A program made the position numbers and the translations under genes. From assembly GCA_945867665.1 (NCBI GenBank), contig CAMBIR010000008.1, positions 1 to 56,124 of the forward strand: DNA of 56,124 bases. The letters run 5' to 3'. The notes beneath the pieces were generated by a model. The model was not told the origin of the DNA, made no database searches, and saw only the letters and a program-made list of their open reading frames with translations. Shown here one piece after another: positions 45,389-52,422 of the stretch. Numbering within the stretch: the first letter of the stretch is position 1; every line of letters begins with the position of its first letter. This DNA is from an uncultured Bacillota bacterium. Its GTDB lineage: Bacteria; Bacillota_I; Bacilli_A; RF39; UBA660.

Positions 45389-45461
45389 ACAGAAATTTGA
45401 GATTATACCCCATTTAAATGCTTATTGTTAAGTTTTAAGTTAAGGTTTAATCTCTTATCTG
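45389..45461 (+). ncRNA. Structured leader upstream of the 45510 gene
   Basis: GAGATTATACC (45399-45409) pairs with GGTTTAATCTC (45444-45454), 10 of 11; outer ACAG (45389-45392) pairs with CTGT (45458-45461). The 34-nt interior is unpaired or weakly structured. It lies 48 nt before a good SD. Preceded by a weak CACTCT/AGAGTG hairpin at about 45347-45375 after the relaxase gene. Candidate attenuator or cis-regulatory RNA; no family is recognised. Confidence 0.4.
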
Positions 45462-45509
45462 TTCTTTAAATAAAGTGCCTAAAATGGCTAATTTGAAAGG
45501 AGAATATTT

Positions 45510-45905
45510 ATGTTATTAGATAATAATACCGAAAAAGTAATTGATTTAGTTAATATGTTTGATAATTTAAATGATATTGATAAAGTTAGATTAGCAATAC
45601 ACCTACTTGAAAATTTAGGATTTACACCTAATTATGATATTAATAACTTTATTAAACTTTTAAAAAATGTATTATTAATACTAGATCCTGAATCTAAAAA
45701 TGTAATAATTAACTTTGCCAAATATAAGAATCTACTATTTATTTCAGCAAAGTATATGGAATTATCAATTGAAGAAAAGAAAAAGTTTTCAGTAGAAATG
45801 TTATTTAATATCTTTCAATATGATTTTAAAAATCAAGAAATAAATACTAAAATTAATGAACAATTAAATGTATATGATTATTGTTATTCATTAAATGTAT
45901 TATAA
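45510..45905 (+). CDS. Hypothetical helical protein of the element
   Basis: 131 residues, SD AAAGGAGAA 8 nt upstream. All-helical, Leu/Asn/Lys-rich (DNNTEKVIDLVNMFDNLNDIDKVRLAIHLLENLGF), no signal, no TM, no known motif. Placed after the relaxase and behind a structured leader, so an accessory or regulatory role in mobilization is possible. Ends in a strong bidirectional terminator. Confidence 0.65.
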   Translation: MLLDNNTEKVIDLVNMFDNLNDIDKVRLAIHLLENLGFTPNYDINNFIKLLKNVLLILDPESKNVIINFAKYKNLLFISAKYMELSIEEKKKFSVEMLFNIFQYDFKNQEINTKINEQLNVYDYCYSLNVL

Positions 45906-45947
45906 AAGCGAGAATATGTTTTAATTAGCATACTCTCGCTTTTTTTA
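45904..45947. terminator. Bidirectional terminator between convergent genes
   Basis: AAAGCGAGAATATG (45905-45918) pairs with CATACTCTCGCTTT (45929-45942), one mismatch, with T runs on both sides. Confidence 0.88.
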
Positions 45948-46397
45948 TTTGTTTATTTTTATATTATTAGTTCTACCCACTAACCAATCAAATGAAATAT
46001 TATAAGTTTTACAAATTGAATAAGCTGGAATTATTTTTATTAAACTATAACCAGTTTCATAATGATTATAAGTAGACTGATAGATATTACATTTATCTGC
46101 AATTTGTTGTTGTGTTAGTTTTAAATTTTCTCTTATTGTTTTAAGATTTTTACCAATTAATTTGCTATCTAATTTTATATTTTTATTATATTTAATATTC
46201 TTTCTTGTAAATCCAACAATAAAATCTAATGAATAATTATATAAATTAGCAAATCTAACTAATTTATTTAAAGGTATTGGTGTATAACCTGTTTCCCAAT
46301 TTGATATAGTTTGTTTACTCGCACCTAATATAATACCTAATTCTTCTTGTGTCATTTCAAGTTCTTCTCTACAATATTTTAAATTATTATCTATCAT
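45945..46397 (-). CDS. Tandem-HTH Xre-family regulator
   Basis: Start at 46397 (MIDNNLKYCREELEMTQEEL) because GGTGAT lies 4 nt upstream on the reverse strand; the longer frame to 46457 has no SD. 150 residues with two Cro/CI HTH domains: TQEELGIILGASKQTISNWETGYTPIP (about 15-41) and LTQQQIADKCNIYQSTYNHYETG (about 92-115), each followed by the Y-x-x-S-x-D-x-x-V-G tail. Two HTHs in one chain suggest binding to paired operators. Palindromes TCAATTGA (46424-46431) and TGAATATTCA (46432-46441) just upstream are candidate sites. Divergent from the 46519 gene. Confidence 0.85.
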   Translation of the reverse strand: MIDNNLKYCREELEMTQEELGIILGASKQTISNWETGYTPIPLNKLVRFANLYNYSLDFIVGFTRKNIKYNKNIKLDSKLIGKNLKTIRENLKLTQQQIADKCNIYQSTYNHYETGYSLIKIIPAYSICKTYNISFDWLVGRTNNIKINK

Positions 46398-46448
46398 ATA
46401 TATCACCATATTAATTTTCCCATTCAATTGATGAATATTCACAAAAGT

Positions 46449-46477
46449 ACGACACAATGAATAAATTATGATATAAT
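46449..46477 (+). promoter_or_regulatory. Promoter of the 46519 gene
   Basis: ACGACA (46449-46454), 17-nt spacer, TATAAT (46472-46477). It abuts the palindromes upstream of the divergent Xre gene, so the regulator may act on both directions. Confidence 0.6.
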
Positions 46478-46518
46478 AATTGAGGTAAGTTTAGGATTTA
46501 TATAAAGGAGCTATGAAT

Positions 46519-47028
46519 ATGAAAAACGAAAATATTAACTACGCAAATAAAATAACAAGTAAAATGGTATCAGATTTAAGTAAAGTTATTGAAGTTCAAG
46601 AATTTACTTTAGATGACCTAACAATAATTATTAATGATTTAAAAAATGAACAAAAAGAAAAAGTAATTGAAGAAATAATAAATAATCAATTAAATGAATT
46701 AAAAAACAATAAAGATATAGATATTAGAAAAGTATTTAAACAAGTTGATGATATAACAGATTATTTCATCAAATACTATGATGATGATTCTGATATAGTT
46801 TCAGAATGTGATCAAATAGCTGATGATTTATTGTTTAAGGCTATAGGAAGAAATGAAAGAAAATTAGAACTTCCTGTAAGTAGTTCATATATTAAAAATT
46901 GTTGTCTTTCTTCTAATATAAGTAATAATCAATTATTAGATTCATTAGTTTGGATTGCTTTAAGATTAGTAGCAATAAATTATTGTATTAGATTTAATAG
47001 CAGTTTAGAAGATAATAACGAAGATTAG
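46519..47028 (+). CDS. Hypothetical acidic protein of the element
   Basis: ATG 46519 has GGAG 8 nt upstream (the ATG at 46513 is only 2 nt away). 169 residues, hydrophilic and helical: EVQEFTLDDLTIIINDLKNEQKEKVIEEIINNQ, then an acidic stretch FIKYYDDDSDIVSECDQIADDL and a more hydrophobic C-terminal helix with two adjacent Cys (KNCCLSS). No family recognised. It is divergently arranged with the tandem-HTH regulator. The 179-bp gap after it (47029-47207) holds short AGTA direct repeats at 47027-47050 and a TATAAT at 47170-47175 for the next gene. Confidence 0.65.
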   Translation: MKNENINYANKITSKMVSDLSKVIEVQEFTLDDLTIIINDLKNEQKEKVIEEIINNQLNELKNNKDIDIRKVFKQVDDITDYFIKYYDDDSDIVSECDQIADDLLFKAIGRNERKLELPVSSSYIKNCCLSSNISNNQLLDSLVWIALRLVAINYCIRFNSSLEDNNED

Positions 47029-47207
47029 TAGTAAAGTAGTAAAATTAGCAGTACACCTAAACTTTCCAAATTTATTGAATTTTACATAAATCGGAAAATA
47101 GTAATATTACGTTCATTTAGATTTTTAAATATTTAACTCATAACTATATGAGATTTTGCAAAATAGTAGTATAATTTATTTAGAAGAATTGGTGGTGATA
47201 ATTTAAT

Positions 47208-47783
47208 ATGAGAGCTATATTAGGATACATCGTAAATATGATTCCATACATGATAATTACAATTCCTATTTATTTATTAATTAGATTCATTTATTTAAAA
47301 AGTAAACACAAGAAACTAAATTGGCATCATGAAGTTGTCTTATTCTTGTTTGTAATATTTGTTGTAGGATTAGCATCACAAACAATAATTCCAAAATTTG
47401 AAACTGGAATTGGAGGATTTAAAATTGTAAAAAGTGGTATTCATGAAACTAACTTGATTCCATTTAAAGTACTATTTGAAACATATAATGAAGTATTTGT
47501 TAATGGTTATATAAATTATTTTCTAATTAATTTTTTAGGTAATATAATTTTATTTATGCCATTTGGATTTATTATTCCATTATTATGGAAGGTATCTGAT
47601 AAAAAAGTAATTGTTGTAGGATTTTGTTCATCTTTGTTTATAGAGATATGTCAATTATTTTTAACAAGAGGAACTGATGTAGATGATTTGATTTTAAATA
47701 CATTAGGCGTTGTATTTGGATTATTATGCTATAAATTATTCTATAAGAAATTTAATAATAAAATGGATAAATTTAGGGCGTAA
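47208..47783 (+). CDS. VanZ-family membrane protein (cargo unit 1)
   Basis: 191 residues with about five TM helices. VanZ signatures: NLIPFKVL after the second TM, NFLGNIILFMPFGFIIPLLW, and SLFIEICQLFLTRGTDVDDLILNTLGVVFG. VanZ-like proteins can give low-level tolerance to glycopeptides or lipoglycopeptides in Gram-positives; that function is not demonstrable here. SD GGTGGTGAT. The stop codon TAA lies inside the first copy of the 16-nt module-end repeat (47779-47794), so the C-terminus FRA-stop is partly written by the repeat. Confidence 0.88.
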   Translation: MRAILGYIVNMIPYMIITIPIYLLIRFIYLKSKHKKLNWHHEVVLFLFVIFVVGLASQTIIPKFETGIGGFKIVKSGIHETNLIPFKVLFETYNEVFVNGYINYFLINFLGNIILFMPFGFIIPLLWKVSDKKVIVVGFCSSLFIEICQLFLTRGTDVDDLILNTLGVVFGLLCYKLFYKKFNNKMDKFRA

Positions 47784-47820
47784 TATTAAGATATATAGAA
47801 CGGATGAGAATTCGTTCTTT
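47779..47820 (+). repeat. Module-end repeat copy A with terminator
   Basis: CGTAATATTAAGATAT (47779-47794) followed by hairpin AGAACGGA/TTCGTTCT (47797-47804 with 47811-47818, one G-T) and a T run. The repeat contains the VanZ stop codon. The following text closely matches copy D. Confidence 0.85.
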
Positions 47821-47851
47821 TATGTTATAATTAATTATAGGAGTTGATAGA

Positions 47852-48145
47852 ATGGCTACTACAAAAGATTATAGAGATTATATTTTAGAACAACTAAACT
47901 TATTAGATAATATAACTTGTAAATCTATGATGGGAGAATATTTACTTTATTATAACGGATTATTATTTGGTGGTATTTATGATGATAGATTACTTGTTAA
48001 AATAGTTGATAGTAATAAAAAATATAATATGCAAGAATCTATTCCTTATGAGAGTGCTAAACCAATGTATCTTGTAGATGATGTAGATAATCAAGAATTA
48101 TTAAGAAGTATTGTTTTAGATACCTGTAAAGATTTAAAAAAATAA
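47852..48145 (+). CDS. TfoX/Sxy N-terminal-domain protein (cargo unit 2)
   Basis: 97 residues: CKSMMGEYLLYYNGLLFGGIYDDRLLVKIVD matches the TfoX_N core (MMGEYxxYxxGxxFGxIxDdrLYlK), followed by PMYLVDDVDNQELLRSIVLDTC. A stand-alone TfoX_N domain, common on Firmicute mobile elements; competence function is not implied. Own promoter: extended -10 TGT TATAAT at 47823-47831, immediately after the previous hairpin. SD TAGGAG. Confidence 0.85.
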   Translation: MATTKDYRDYILEQLNLLDNITCKSMMGEYLLYYNGLLFGGIYDDRLLVKIVDSNKKYNMQESIPYESAKPMYLVDDVDNQELLRSIVLDTCKDLKK

Positions 48146-48151
48146 AATGAT

Positions 48152-48205
48152 CGTCATATTAAGATATTCCCGTTCCAACTGATGAGAGAAATTTCATCTT
48201 TTTTT
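48152..48205 (+). repeat. Module-end repeat copy B with terminator
   Basis: CGTCATATTAAGATAT (48152-48167), then TCCCGT, then hairpin GATGAGA/TTTCATC (48181-48187 with 48192-48198) and seven T. Shares TCCCGT and CATCTTTTTTTAGTAA with copy C. Confidence 0.85.
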
Positions 48206-48221
48206 AGTAATCTTGCGATGC

Positions 48222-48281
48222 TTTACTTTTGTATAAAATAGGTATATAATTAAGTATGAAAAGTATAACTTGTTATACTTT
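48222..48281 (+). promoter_or_regulatory. Promoter and 22-bp perfect palindrome ahead of abrB-like gene
   Basis: TTTACT (48222-48227), 17-nt spacer, TATAAT (48245-48250). Then AAAGTATAAC-TT-GTTATACTTT (48260-48281), a perfect 10+2+10 palindrome between the promoter and the SD. It is a likely operator for the AbrB-type protein encoded next, or an RNA hairpin near the SD. Confidence 0.75.
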
Positions 48282-48294
48282 AAAGGAGGCATAT

Positions 48295-48492
48295 ATGAAA
48301 GATAAATTTGTGGGTATTGCTAAAGTTGGAGAAAAAGGACAAATAGTAATTCCTAAAGAAGCAAGAGATATGTTTGATATTAAACCTGGAGATACTGTTG
48401 TAGTTTTATGTGATAAAAAGAAAGGAATGGCTATTGTTAAATCTGAAGTATTAGAAGATACTATGGATAAAATTATGCCAGATGGTAAATAA
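48295..48492 (+). CDS. AbrB/SpoVT-family DNA-binding regulator (cargo unit 3)
   Basis: Start ATG 48295 with AAAGGAGG 6 nt upstream; the longer frame from 48256 reads through the operator. 65 residues: IAKVGEKGQIVIPKEARDMFDIKPGDTVVVLCDKKKGMAIV is the swapped-hairpin AbrB fold. The C-terminal tail DTMDKIMPDGK is short. It directly precedes the ABC transporter genes (next start 1 nt after the stop), so it probably controls its own operon through the palindrome at 48260-48281. Confidence 0.92.
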   Translation: MKDKFVGIAKVGEKGQIVIPKEARDMFDIKPGDTVVVLCDKKKGMAIVKSEVLEDTMDKIMPDGK

Positions 48493-48493
48493 T

Positions 48494-49216
48494 ATGTATT
48501 CAATTGAAACAAAGAAATTAACTAAAAAGTTTAAAGATAAAATTGCAGTAAATGGAATAGATTTAAATATTAAACAAGGTGAATTATTTGCACTTTTAGG
48601 AACTAATGGTGCTGGAAAAACTACAACAATTAAAATGTTATCAGGATTAATATTACCAACTTCTGGAAGTATTAAAATCCTTGATATGGATATGAAAAAA
48701 GATATATTTAAAATAAAAGAAATATTAAATGTTTCACCACAAGAAACTGCTATTGCTCCAAATTTAACCGTAAAAGAAAACTTAGAATTTATGGCTGGAG
48801 TTTATCAGATAAAAGATAAAGATAAAAAGATTAATGAATTAATTAAAATGTTTAAATTAGATGAAGTATTAAACAAAAGAGCAAAAACTTTATCTGGTGG
48901 ATGGCAAAGAAAAGTATCTATTGCAATAAGCTTAATTAATGATCCTAAAATATTATTTTTAGATGAACCTACACTTGGTTTAGATGTTATTGCAAGAAAA
49001 GAGTTATGGAAAGTTATTAATTCATTAAAAGGAAAAATAACAATTATTTTAACAACTCATTATATGGAGGAAGCAGAAAGTTTATCAGATAGAATTGGTA
49101 TAATGGCAAATGGTAATATTGTTGAAGTTGGAACTTCTAAAGAATTAATCAAAAAAACTAAAACTAAAAACTTTGAAGATGCTTTTGTATCAATCGCAAC
49201 TGGAGGTGAGCTATAA
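48494..49216 (+). CDS. ABC transporter ATP-binding protein (drug/ABC-2 type)
   Basis: Start ATG 48494 (MYSIETKKLTKKF), one base after the AbrB-like stop; an in-frame ATG at 48482 is also possible. 240 residues. Walker A GTNGAGKTT (about 36-44), Q-loop SPQETA, signature LSGGWQRK, Walker B ILFLDEPTLGLD, H-loop TTHYMEEAESLSDRIG. Belongs to the CcmA/DrrA-like group that pairs with ABC-2 permeases. It overlaps the permease gene by one base. Substrate unknown; export of a drug or peptide is typical. Confidence 0.94.
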   Translation: MYSIETKKLTKKFKDKIAVNGIDLNIKQGELFALLGTNGAGKTTTIKMLSGLILPTSGSIKILDMDMKKDIFKIKEILNVSPQETAIAPNLTVKENLEFMAGVYQIKDKDKKINELIKMFKLDEVLNKRAKTLSGGWQRKVSIAISLINDPKILFLDEPTLGLDVIARKELWKVINSLKGKITIILTTHYMEEAESLSDRIGIMANGNIVEVGTSKELIKKTKTKNFEDAFVSIATGGEL

Positions 49217-49947
49217 TGAGAATGATTAATTTTGCTAAAAGAAATTTTAAGGAATTAATTAGAGATCCTTTAAGTTTAGTATTTGAAATTGCTTTACCAT
49301 TATTCTTATTATTTATATTTCAACAATTTGATATTCCAGCAGAAAATTACAGGTTGGAAAATTTCACCCCATCAATTATATTATTTGGATTTTCATTTAT
49401 CACATTGTTTACTGCTACATTAATTGCAAAGGATAGAACATCTTCGTTTTTGATTAGACTTGGAACATCTCCAATGAAATCTAGTGATTATATTTTAGGA
49501 TATATACTATCATTATTACCAATAGTATTAATTCAGAATATTTTATTCTTTTTAACTGCTATTATTATGGGATTAGAATTTACAGTTAGTATAATACCAA
49601 CTATATTAGTATCTATGATAATTTCTATATTCTTTATATCACTTGGAATATTAATTGGAAGTTTAGTTAGTGAAAAAGGAACTGGAGGTTTAGGAAGTAT
49701 TATTGTTCAATTAGTATGTTTTACTAGTGGTATGTATTTCCCTAAAGAAGTAATGGGTGGGGTATTTGAAGCTATATGTAAAGCATTACCATTTGAAGTA
49801 TGTCTAAATATAATTCAAGGAACATTACATAATGATTTTAGTAATTTAGCACTTATTCATATAATAGTATTTTTAATTTATTTTATAACAGTTTTATTAT
49901 TATCAATTATTGTATTCAAGAAAAGAATGATTAGTGATAATAAATAA
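49216..49947 (+). CDS. ABC-2 type permease
   Basis: 243 residues, six TM helices: after a short cytoplasmic N-terminus (NFAKRNFKELIRDPLSLVFEIALPLFLLFIF), helices at about 55-75, 95-120, 130-155, 165-185 and 215-237. LIAKDRTSSFLIRLGTSPMKSSDYILGY between helices 2 and 3 is characteristic of ABC-2 exporters. Overlaps the ATPase stop (TAATG), forming a two-gene exporter under the AbrB-like regulator. Closed by repeat copy C. Confidence 0.92.
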   Translation: MRMINFAKRNFKELIRDPLSLVFEIALPLFLLFIFQQFDIPAENYRLENFTPSIILFGFSFITLFTATLIAKDRTSSFLIRLGTSPMKSSDYILGYILSLLPIVLIQNILFFLTAIIMGLEFTVSIIPTILVSMIISIFFISLGILIGSLVSEKGTGGLGSIIVQLVCFTSGMYFPKEVMGGVFEAICKALPFEVCLNIIQGTLHNDFSNLALIHIIVFLIYFITVLLLSIIVFKKRMISDNK

Positions 49948-49948
49948 T

Positions 49949-50003
49949 CGTAAGATTAAGATATTCCCGTACATTAAGGTGAGAAATAATCTCATCTTTT
50001 TTT
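49949..50003 (+). repeat. Module-end repeat copy C with terminator
   Basis: CGTAAGATTAAGATAT (49949-49964), TCCCGT, then hairpin GGTGAGA/TCTCATC (49979-49985 with 49990-49996, one G-T) and seven T. It begins one base after the permease stop codon. Confidence 0.85.
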
Positions 50004-50067
50004 AGTAAAATTCCGAACTGTCAAAATTACTGGAAAGTATGGTATAATTTTATATGAGGTAGATATT

Positions 50068-50805
50068 ATGGTAGTAAAAGAATATGGTAAAACTAATAAA
50101 GATACAATTATACTATTACATGGTGGAGGATTATCTTGGTGGAATTACGAAGAAGTAGCAGAATTATTAAAGGATGAATATCATATTATATTGCCAATAC
50201 TAGATGGTCATGCAGGTAGTGATAATGATTTTACTAATATAGAAGATAATGCAGATGAAATAATAAAATATATAGATGATAACTATGATGGTAATGTTAA
50301 ATTAATTGGAGGGCTTTCTTTAGGTGGTCAAATATTATTAGATATACTTTCAAAAAGAGATAATATATGTGAATATGCAATAATAGAAAGTGCGTTAGTA
50401 TATCCAATGAAAGTAACTAATAAACTTATTACACCATCAATTAAAATATCCTATAGTCTTATATCTAAAAAATGGTTTTCTAAACTTCAGTTTAAAAGTT
50501 TAAAAATAAAGGAAAGTCTATTTGATAAGTATTATAATGATAGTTCTAAAATATCAATGAGAAATATGATTACATTTTTAAAATCAAATTCAAATTATTG
50601 TAAAAAAAATTTGCAAAATATTAAAACAAAGTCATTAGTATTTGTTGGAAGTAAGGAAAGATCAATTATGATAAAATCTGCAAAAAAAATTCATAATGAA
50701 TTAGTTAATAGTGAGTTAGAAATACTAAGTGGATATTATCATGGTGATTTAAGCATAAATCATGCCAAAGAATATGTTTCTAAAGTTAAAAAATTAGTAA
50801 AATAA
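50068..50805 (+). CDS. Alpha/beta-hydrolase-fold protein (cargo unit 4)
   Basis: 245 residues. Oxyanion-hole motif LLHGGGLSWWNY (about 16-27), nucleophile elbow GGLSLGGQ (about 92-99), late His in SGYYHGDLSINH. Serine hydrolase of unknown substrate, no signal peptide, so cytoplasmic. Own promoter with extended -10 TGG TATAAT (50040-50048) and SD GAGGTAG. Bounded on both sides by module-end repeats (copies C and D), so it is a self-contained single-gene unit. Confidence 0.88.
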   Translation: MVVKEYGKTNKDTIILLHGGGLSWWNYEEVAELLKDEYHIILPILDGHAGSDNDFTNIEDNADEIIKYIDDNYDGNVKLIGGLSLGGQILLDILSKRDNICEYAIIESALVYPMKVTNKLITPSIKISYSLISKKWFSKLQFKSLKIKESLFDKYYNDSSKISMRNMITFLKSNSNYCKKNLQNIKTKSLVFVGSKERSIMIKSAKKIHNELVNSELEILSGYYHGDLSINHAKEYVSKVKKLVK

Positions 50806-50811
50806 AATGTT

Positions 50812-50851
50812 CAGAAGATTAAGATATACAGAACGGATGGGAATCCGTTTT
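50812..50851 (+). repeat. Module-end repeat copy D with terminator
   Basis: CAGAAGATTAAGATAT (50812-50827), then AACGGAT/ATCCGTT (7-bp perfect stem, about 50832-50848) and TTTT. Followed by extended -10 TGG TATAAT at about 50857. Very similar to copy A beyond the 16-mer (AGAACGGATG-GAAT-CGTT). Confidence 0.85.
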
Positions 50852-50959
50852 TGTGTGGTATAATAGTTATATAATTACTATAATTTTTAAAATGTAAAAT
50901 ATATTTGATAGTAAAATAATAATAAAAAATGTATAGTTTTTTGTGAAAGGAGAAAGATT

Positions 50960-51367
50960 ATGGATTTAGGTAAAAAAATAATTGAAATGAGAAAAAATGC
51001 AAAACTTTCACAAGAACAACTTGCAGAAAAACTAGATGTTACTAGACAAACAATATCTAATTGGGAAAACGGTAAATTCTATCCTGATATTGATGATTTA
51101 GTTAAAATTAGTAAATGCTTTAATATTTCGTTAGATGACTTACTAAGTTACGATAATAAAGTTTTGGAATATTTAAAAGATAGTACAGATGTCGTAAAAA
51201 GTAACAAGAAATTACTTTATGCAATTTTATTAAATATTTTAGTTATTATTTTATTTGTAATAGTAGGAATAACAGCAAATGAAAGTATCTCAATTATAGT
51301 AATAGTATTTACTATTTCTATTATTAGTTTTTCTTATTTGTTTTATCAAATCATTAAAAAATTATAG
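50960..51367 (+). CDS. Xre-family regulator with membrane segments (cargo unit 5)
   Basis: 135 residues. N-terminal Cro/CI HTH: KIIEMRKNAKLSQEQLAEKLDVTRQTISNWENGKFYPDID (about 5-44), then SISLDDLL, and two C-terminal TM helices (about 86-104 and 108-130). Membrane-tethered Xre regulators of this kind usually sit beside a transporter or membrane effector. SD AAAGGAG. The next gene, another membrane protein, starts 8 nt after the stop. Confidence 0.88.
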   Translation: MDLGKKIIEMRKNAKLSQEQLAEKLDVTRQTISNWENGKFYPDIDDLVKISKCFNISLDDLLSYDNKVLEYLKDSTDVVKSNKKLLYAILLNILVIILFVIVGITANESISIIVIVFTISIISFSYLFYQIIKKL

Positions 51368-51375
51368 GAGGAATT

Positions 51376-51699
51376 ATGAATTATATTTTATTAGCAATAT
51401 TTATAGCAATATATCTTATTGGAGTAGTTGCAACAATATATCAAATTTATAAAATAACTGTTATAGATGCAAAAGCAAGAGGAATTAAACATCCAAAATT
51501 AATGGGATTACTAGCAACAAGTGGTAAAAGTTCGGAGGGAATTATTCTTTATTTATTACATAGAAGAAAATATCCAATAAAGAATACTACAAAAGAAGTA
51601 CAAAATGAAATAGATAGAAGAAAGAAAATTGCATTAATAGGAATCATATTTATGGTTGTTGGTGCAATTGGATTTGTGTTCTTTATAGTTAGAATATAA
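51376..51699 (+). CDS. Small two-TM membrane protein, unknown
   Basis: 107 residues with a TM helix at about 3-22, a soluble middle (AKARGIKHPKLMGLLATSGKSSEGIILYLLHRRKYPI) and a second TM at about 86-105. SD TAGGAGGA, 6 nt upstream. Family not recognised; co-transcribed with the membrane Xre regulator, so they probably form a functional pair. Closed by repeat copy E. Confidence 0.7.
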   Translation: MNYILLAIFIAIYLIGVVATIYQIYKITVIDAKARGIKHPKLMGLLATSGKSSEGIILYLLHRRKYPIKNTTKEVQNEIDRRKKIALIGIIFMVVGAIGFVFFIVRI

Positions 51700-51704
51700 A
51701 TAAT

Positions 51705-51758
51705 CGGAAGATTAAGATATTGCGTTGGAAACTATCTTTAAGACAAGATAGTAACACA
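51705..51758 (+). repeat. Module-end repeat copy E with hairpin
   Basis: CGGAAGATTAAGATAT (51705-51720), then hairpin ACTATCTT/AAGATAGT (51731-51738 with 51745-51752). Unlike the others no T run follows; the sequence passes straight into the candidate oriT. Confidence 0.8.
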
Positions 51759-51875
51759 CTACCAAGTCGGCATAATACCAACTAGGAATAGTGTGCAAAG
51801 GGACACCCTTTTGAAACCCGATAAGCAACATATCACAAACTATCGTAAGTGAATGTTGCTCTTTTTTATTTTGTC
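51745..51875. other. Candidate origin of transfer (oriT) for the MobV relaxase
   Basis: The reverse strand at 51761-51752 reads TAGTGTGTTA, identical to the nic region of MobV plasmids of the pMV158 type (TAGTGTG|TTA). An inverted partner TAGTGTG lies at 51789-51795 on the forward strand, giving ACACACTA ... TAGTGTG with a 27-nt interior. Further hairpin GCAACAT/ATGTTGC (51825-51831 with 51853-51859) with a T run follows. The 285-bp gap 51700-51984 contains no convincing gene. The relaxase gene is about 6.4 kb away, which is unusual. Confidence 0.5.
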
Positions 51876-51954
51876 TTACGACTTCATAAAAAAGAAAGAA
51901 TACTATCGCCACTTTCATTGCTAAAGCAACAAAACGTGCCACGTATTCTTTAAA

Positions 51955-51993
51955 TAAAAAAATAGTTCAATCTAAACGAAAGAACTATTTTTT
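51955..51993 (-). terminator. Terminator of the leftward Xre-membrane operon
   Basis: AAATAGTTC (51960-51968) and GAACTATTT (51982-51990) pair perfectly, flanked by A and T runs; the gene's stop codon lies in the stem. Confidence 0.8.
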
Positions 51994-52422
51994 TATACTT
52001 GGTAATAGTTGTTCAACTTTATCATGTTCTTTATCAGTTAATACAAATAGAACAACTATTACTATTGCGGATACTATATAAGCAATTATCATTGCTATAT
52101 AGTTTTGTGAAAATATAGTTTCAAATAATGCAATAGGACATAATATTATTCCTAATATACCTACTGCTATAAATACTTTATCACTATATTTTTTTGTTAA
52201 TTGTTTATCAGGATTTTTATCATCTTTTTCATTCCATGTTCTACCAATGATAGACCACTCTTTAGTAAACAATGCATTTCCAAAACTTGTTAATCCTATA
52301 AAAAACCAACCGACTGATACTAACTTATAATTTTTAGTAATAGGAATTAATATAAGTATTATAGTTGATAGTATAAAACCAATTATTTGAACTTTATTTA
52401 AATACATCTTTATTTTTTGCAT
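51985..52422 (-). CDS. Small multi-TM membrane protein, unknown
   Basis: Start at 52422 (MQKIKMYLNKVQIIGF) because AAGGAGGCG is 7 nt upstream on the reverse strand. 145 residues, four predicted TM helices (about 9-26, 33-50, 85-103, 108-128) with a charged loop RTWNEKDDKNPDKQLTKKYSDK and a charged tail. It overlaps the upstream Xre gene by 29 bases, so expression is coupled. Family unknown; immunity or sensor function alongside the Xre repressor is conceivable. Confidence 0.7.
   Translation of the reverse strand: MQKIKMYLNKVQIIGFILSTIILILIPITKNYKLVSVGWFFIGLTSFGNALFTKEWSIIGRTWNEKDDKNPDKQLTKKYSDKVFIAVGILGIILCPIALFETIFSQNYIAMIIAYIVSAIVIVVLFVLTDKEHDKVEQLLPSIKK

Noticed and set aside
47852-48145. 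TfoX-like protein as evidence for natural competence
   Set aside because: Only the N-terminal TfoX domain is present, on mobile cargo, with no com genes nearby.
51712-51942. Reverse-strand ORF of 76 codons (MARFVALAMKVAIVFF...)
   Set aside because: It overlies the candidate oriT with its inverted repeats, has no SD, and odd composition for this genome; an accidental open frame is more likely.
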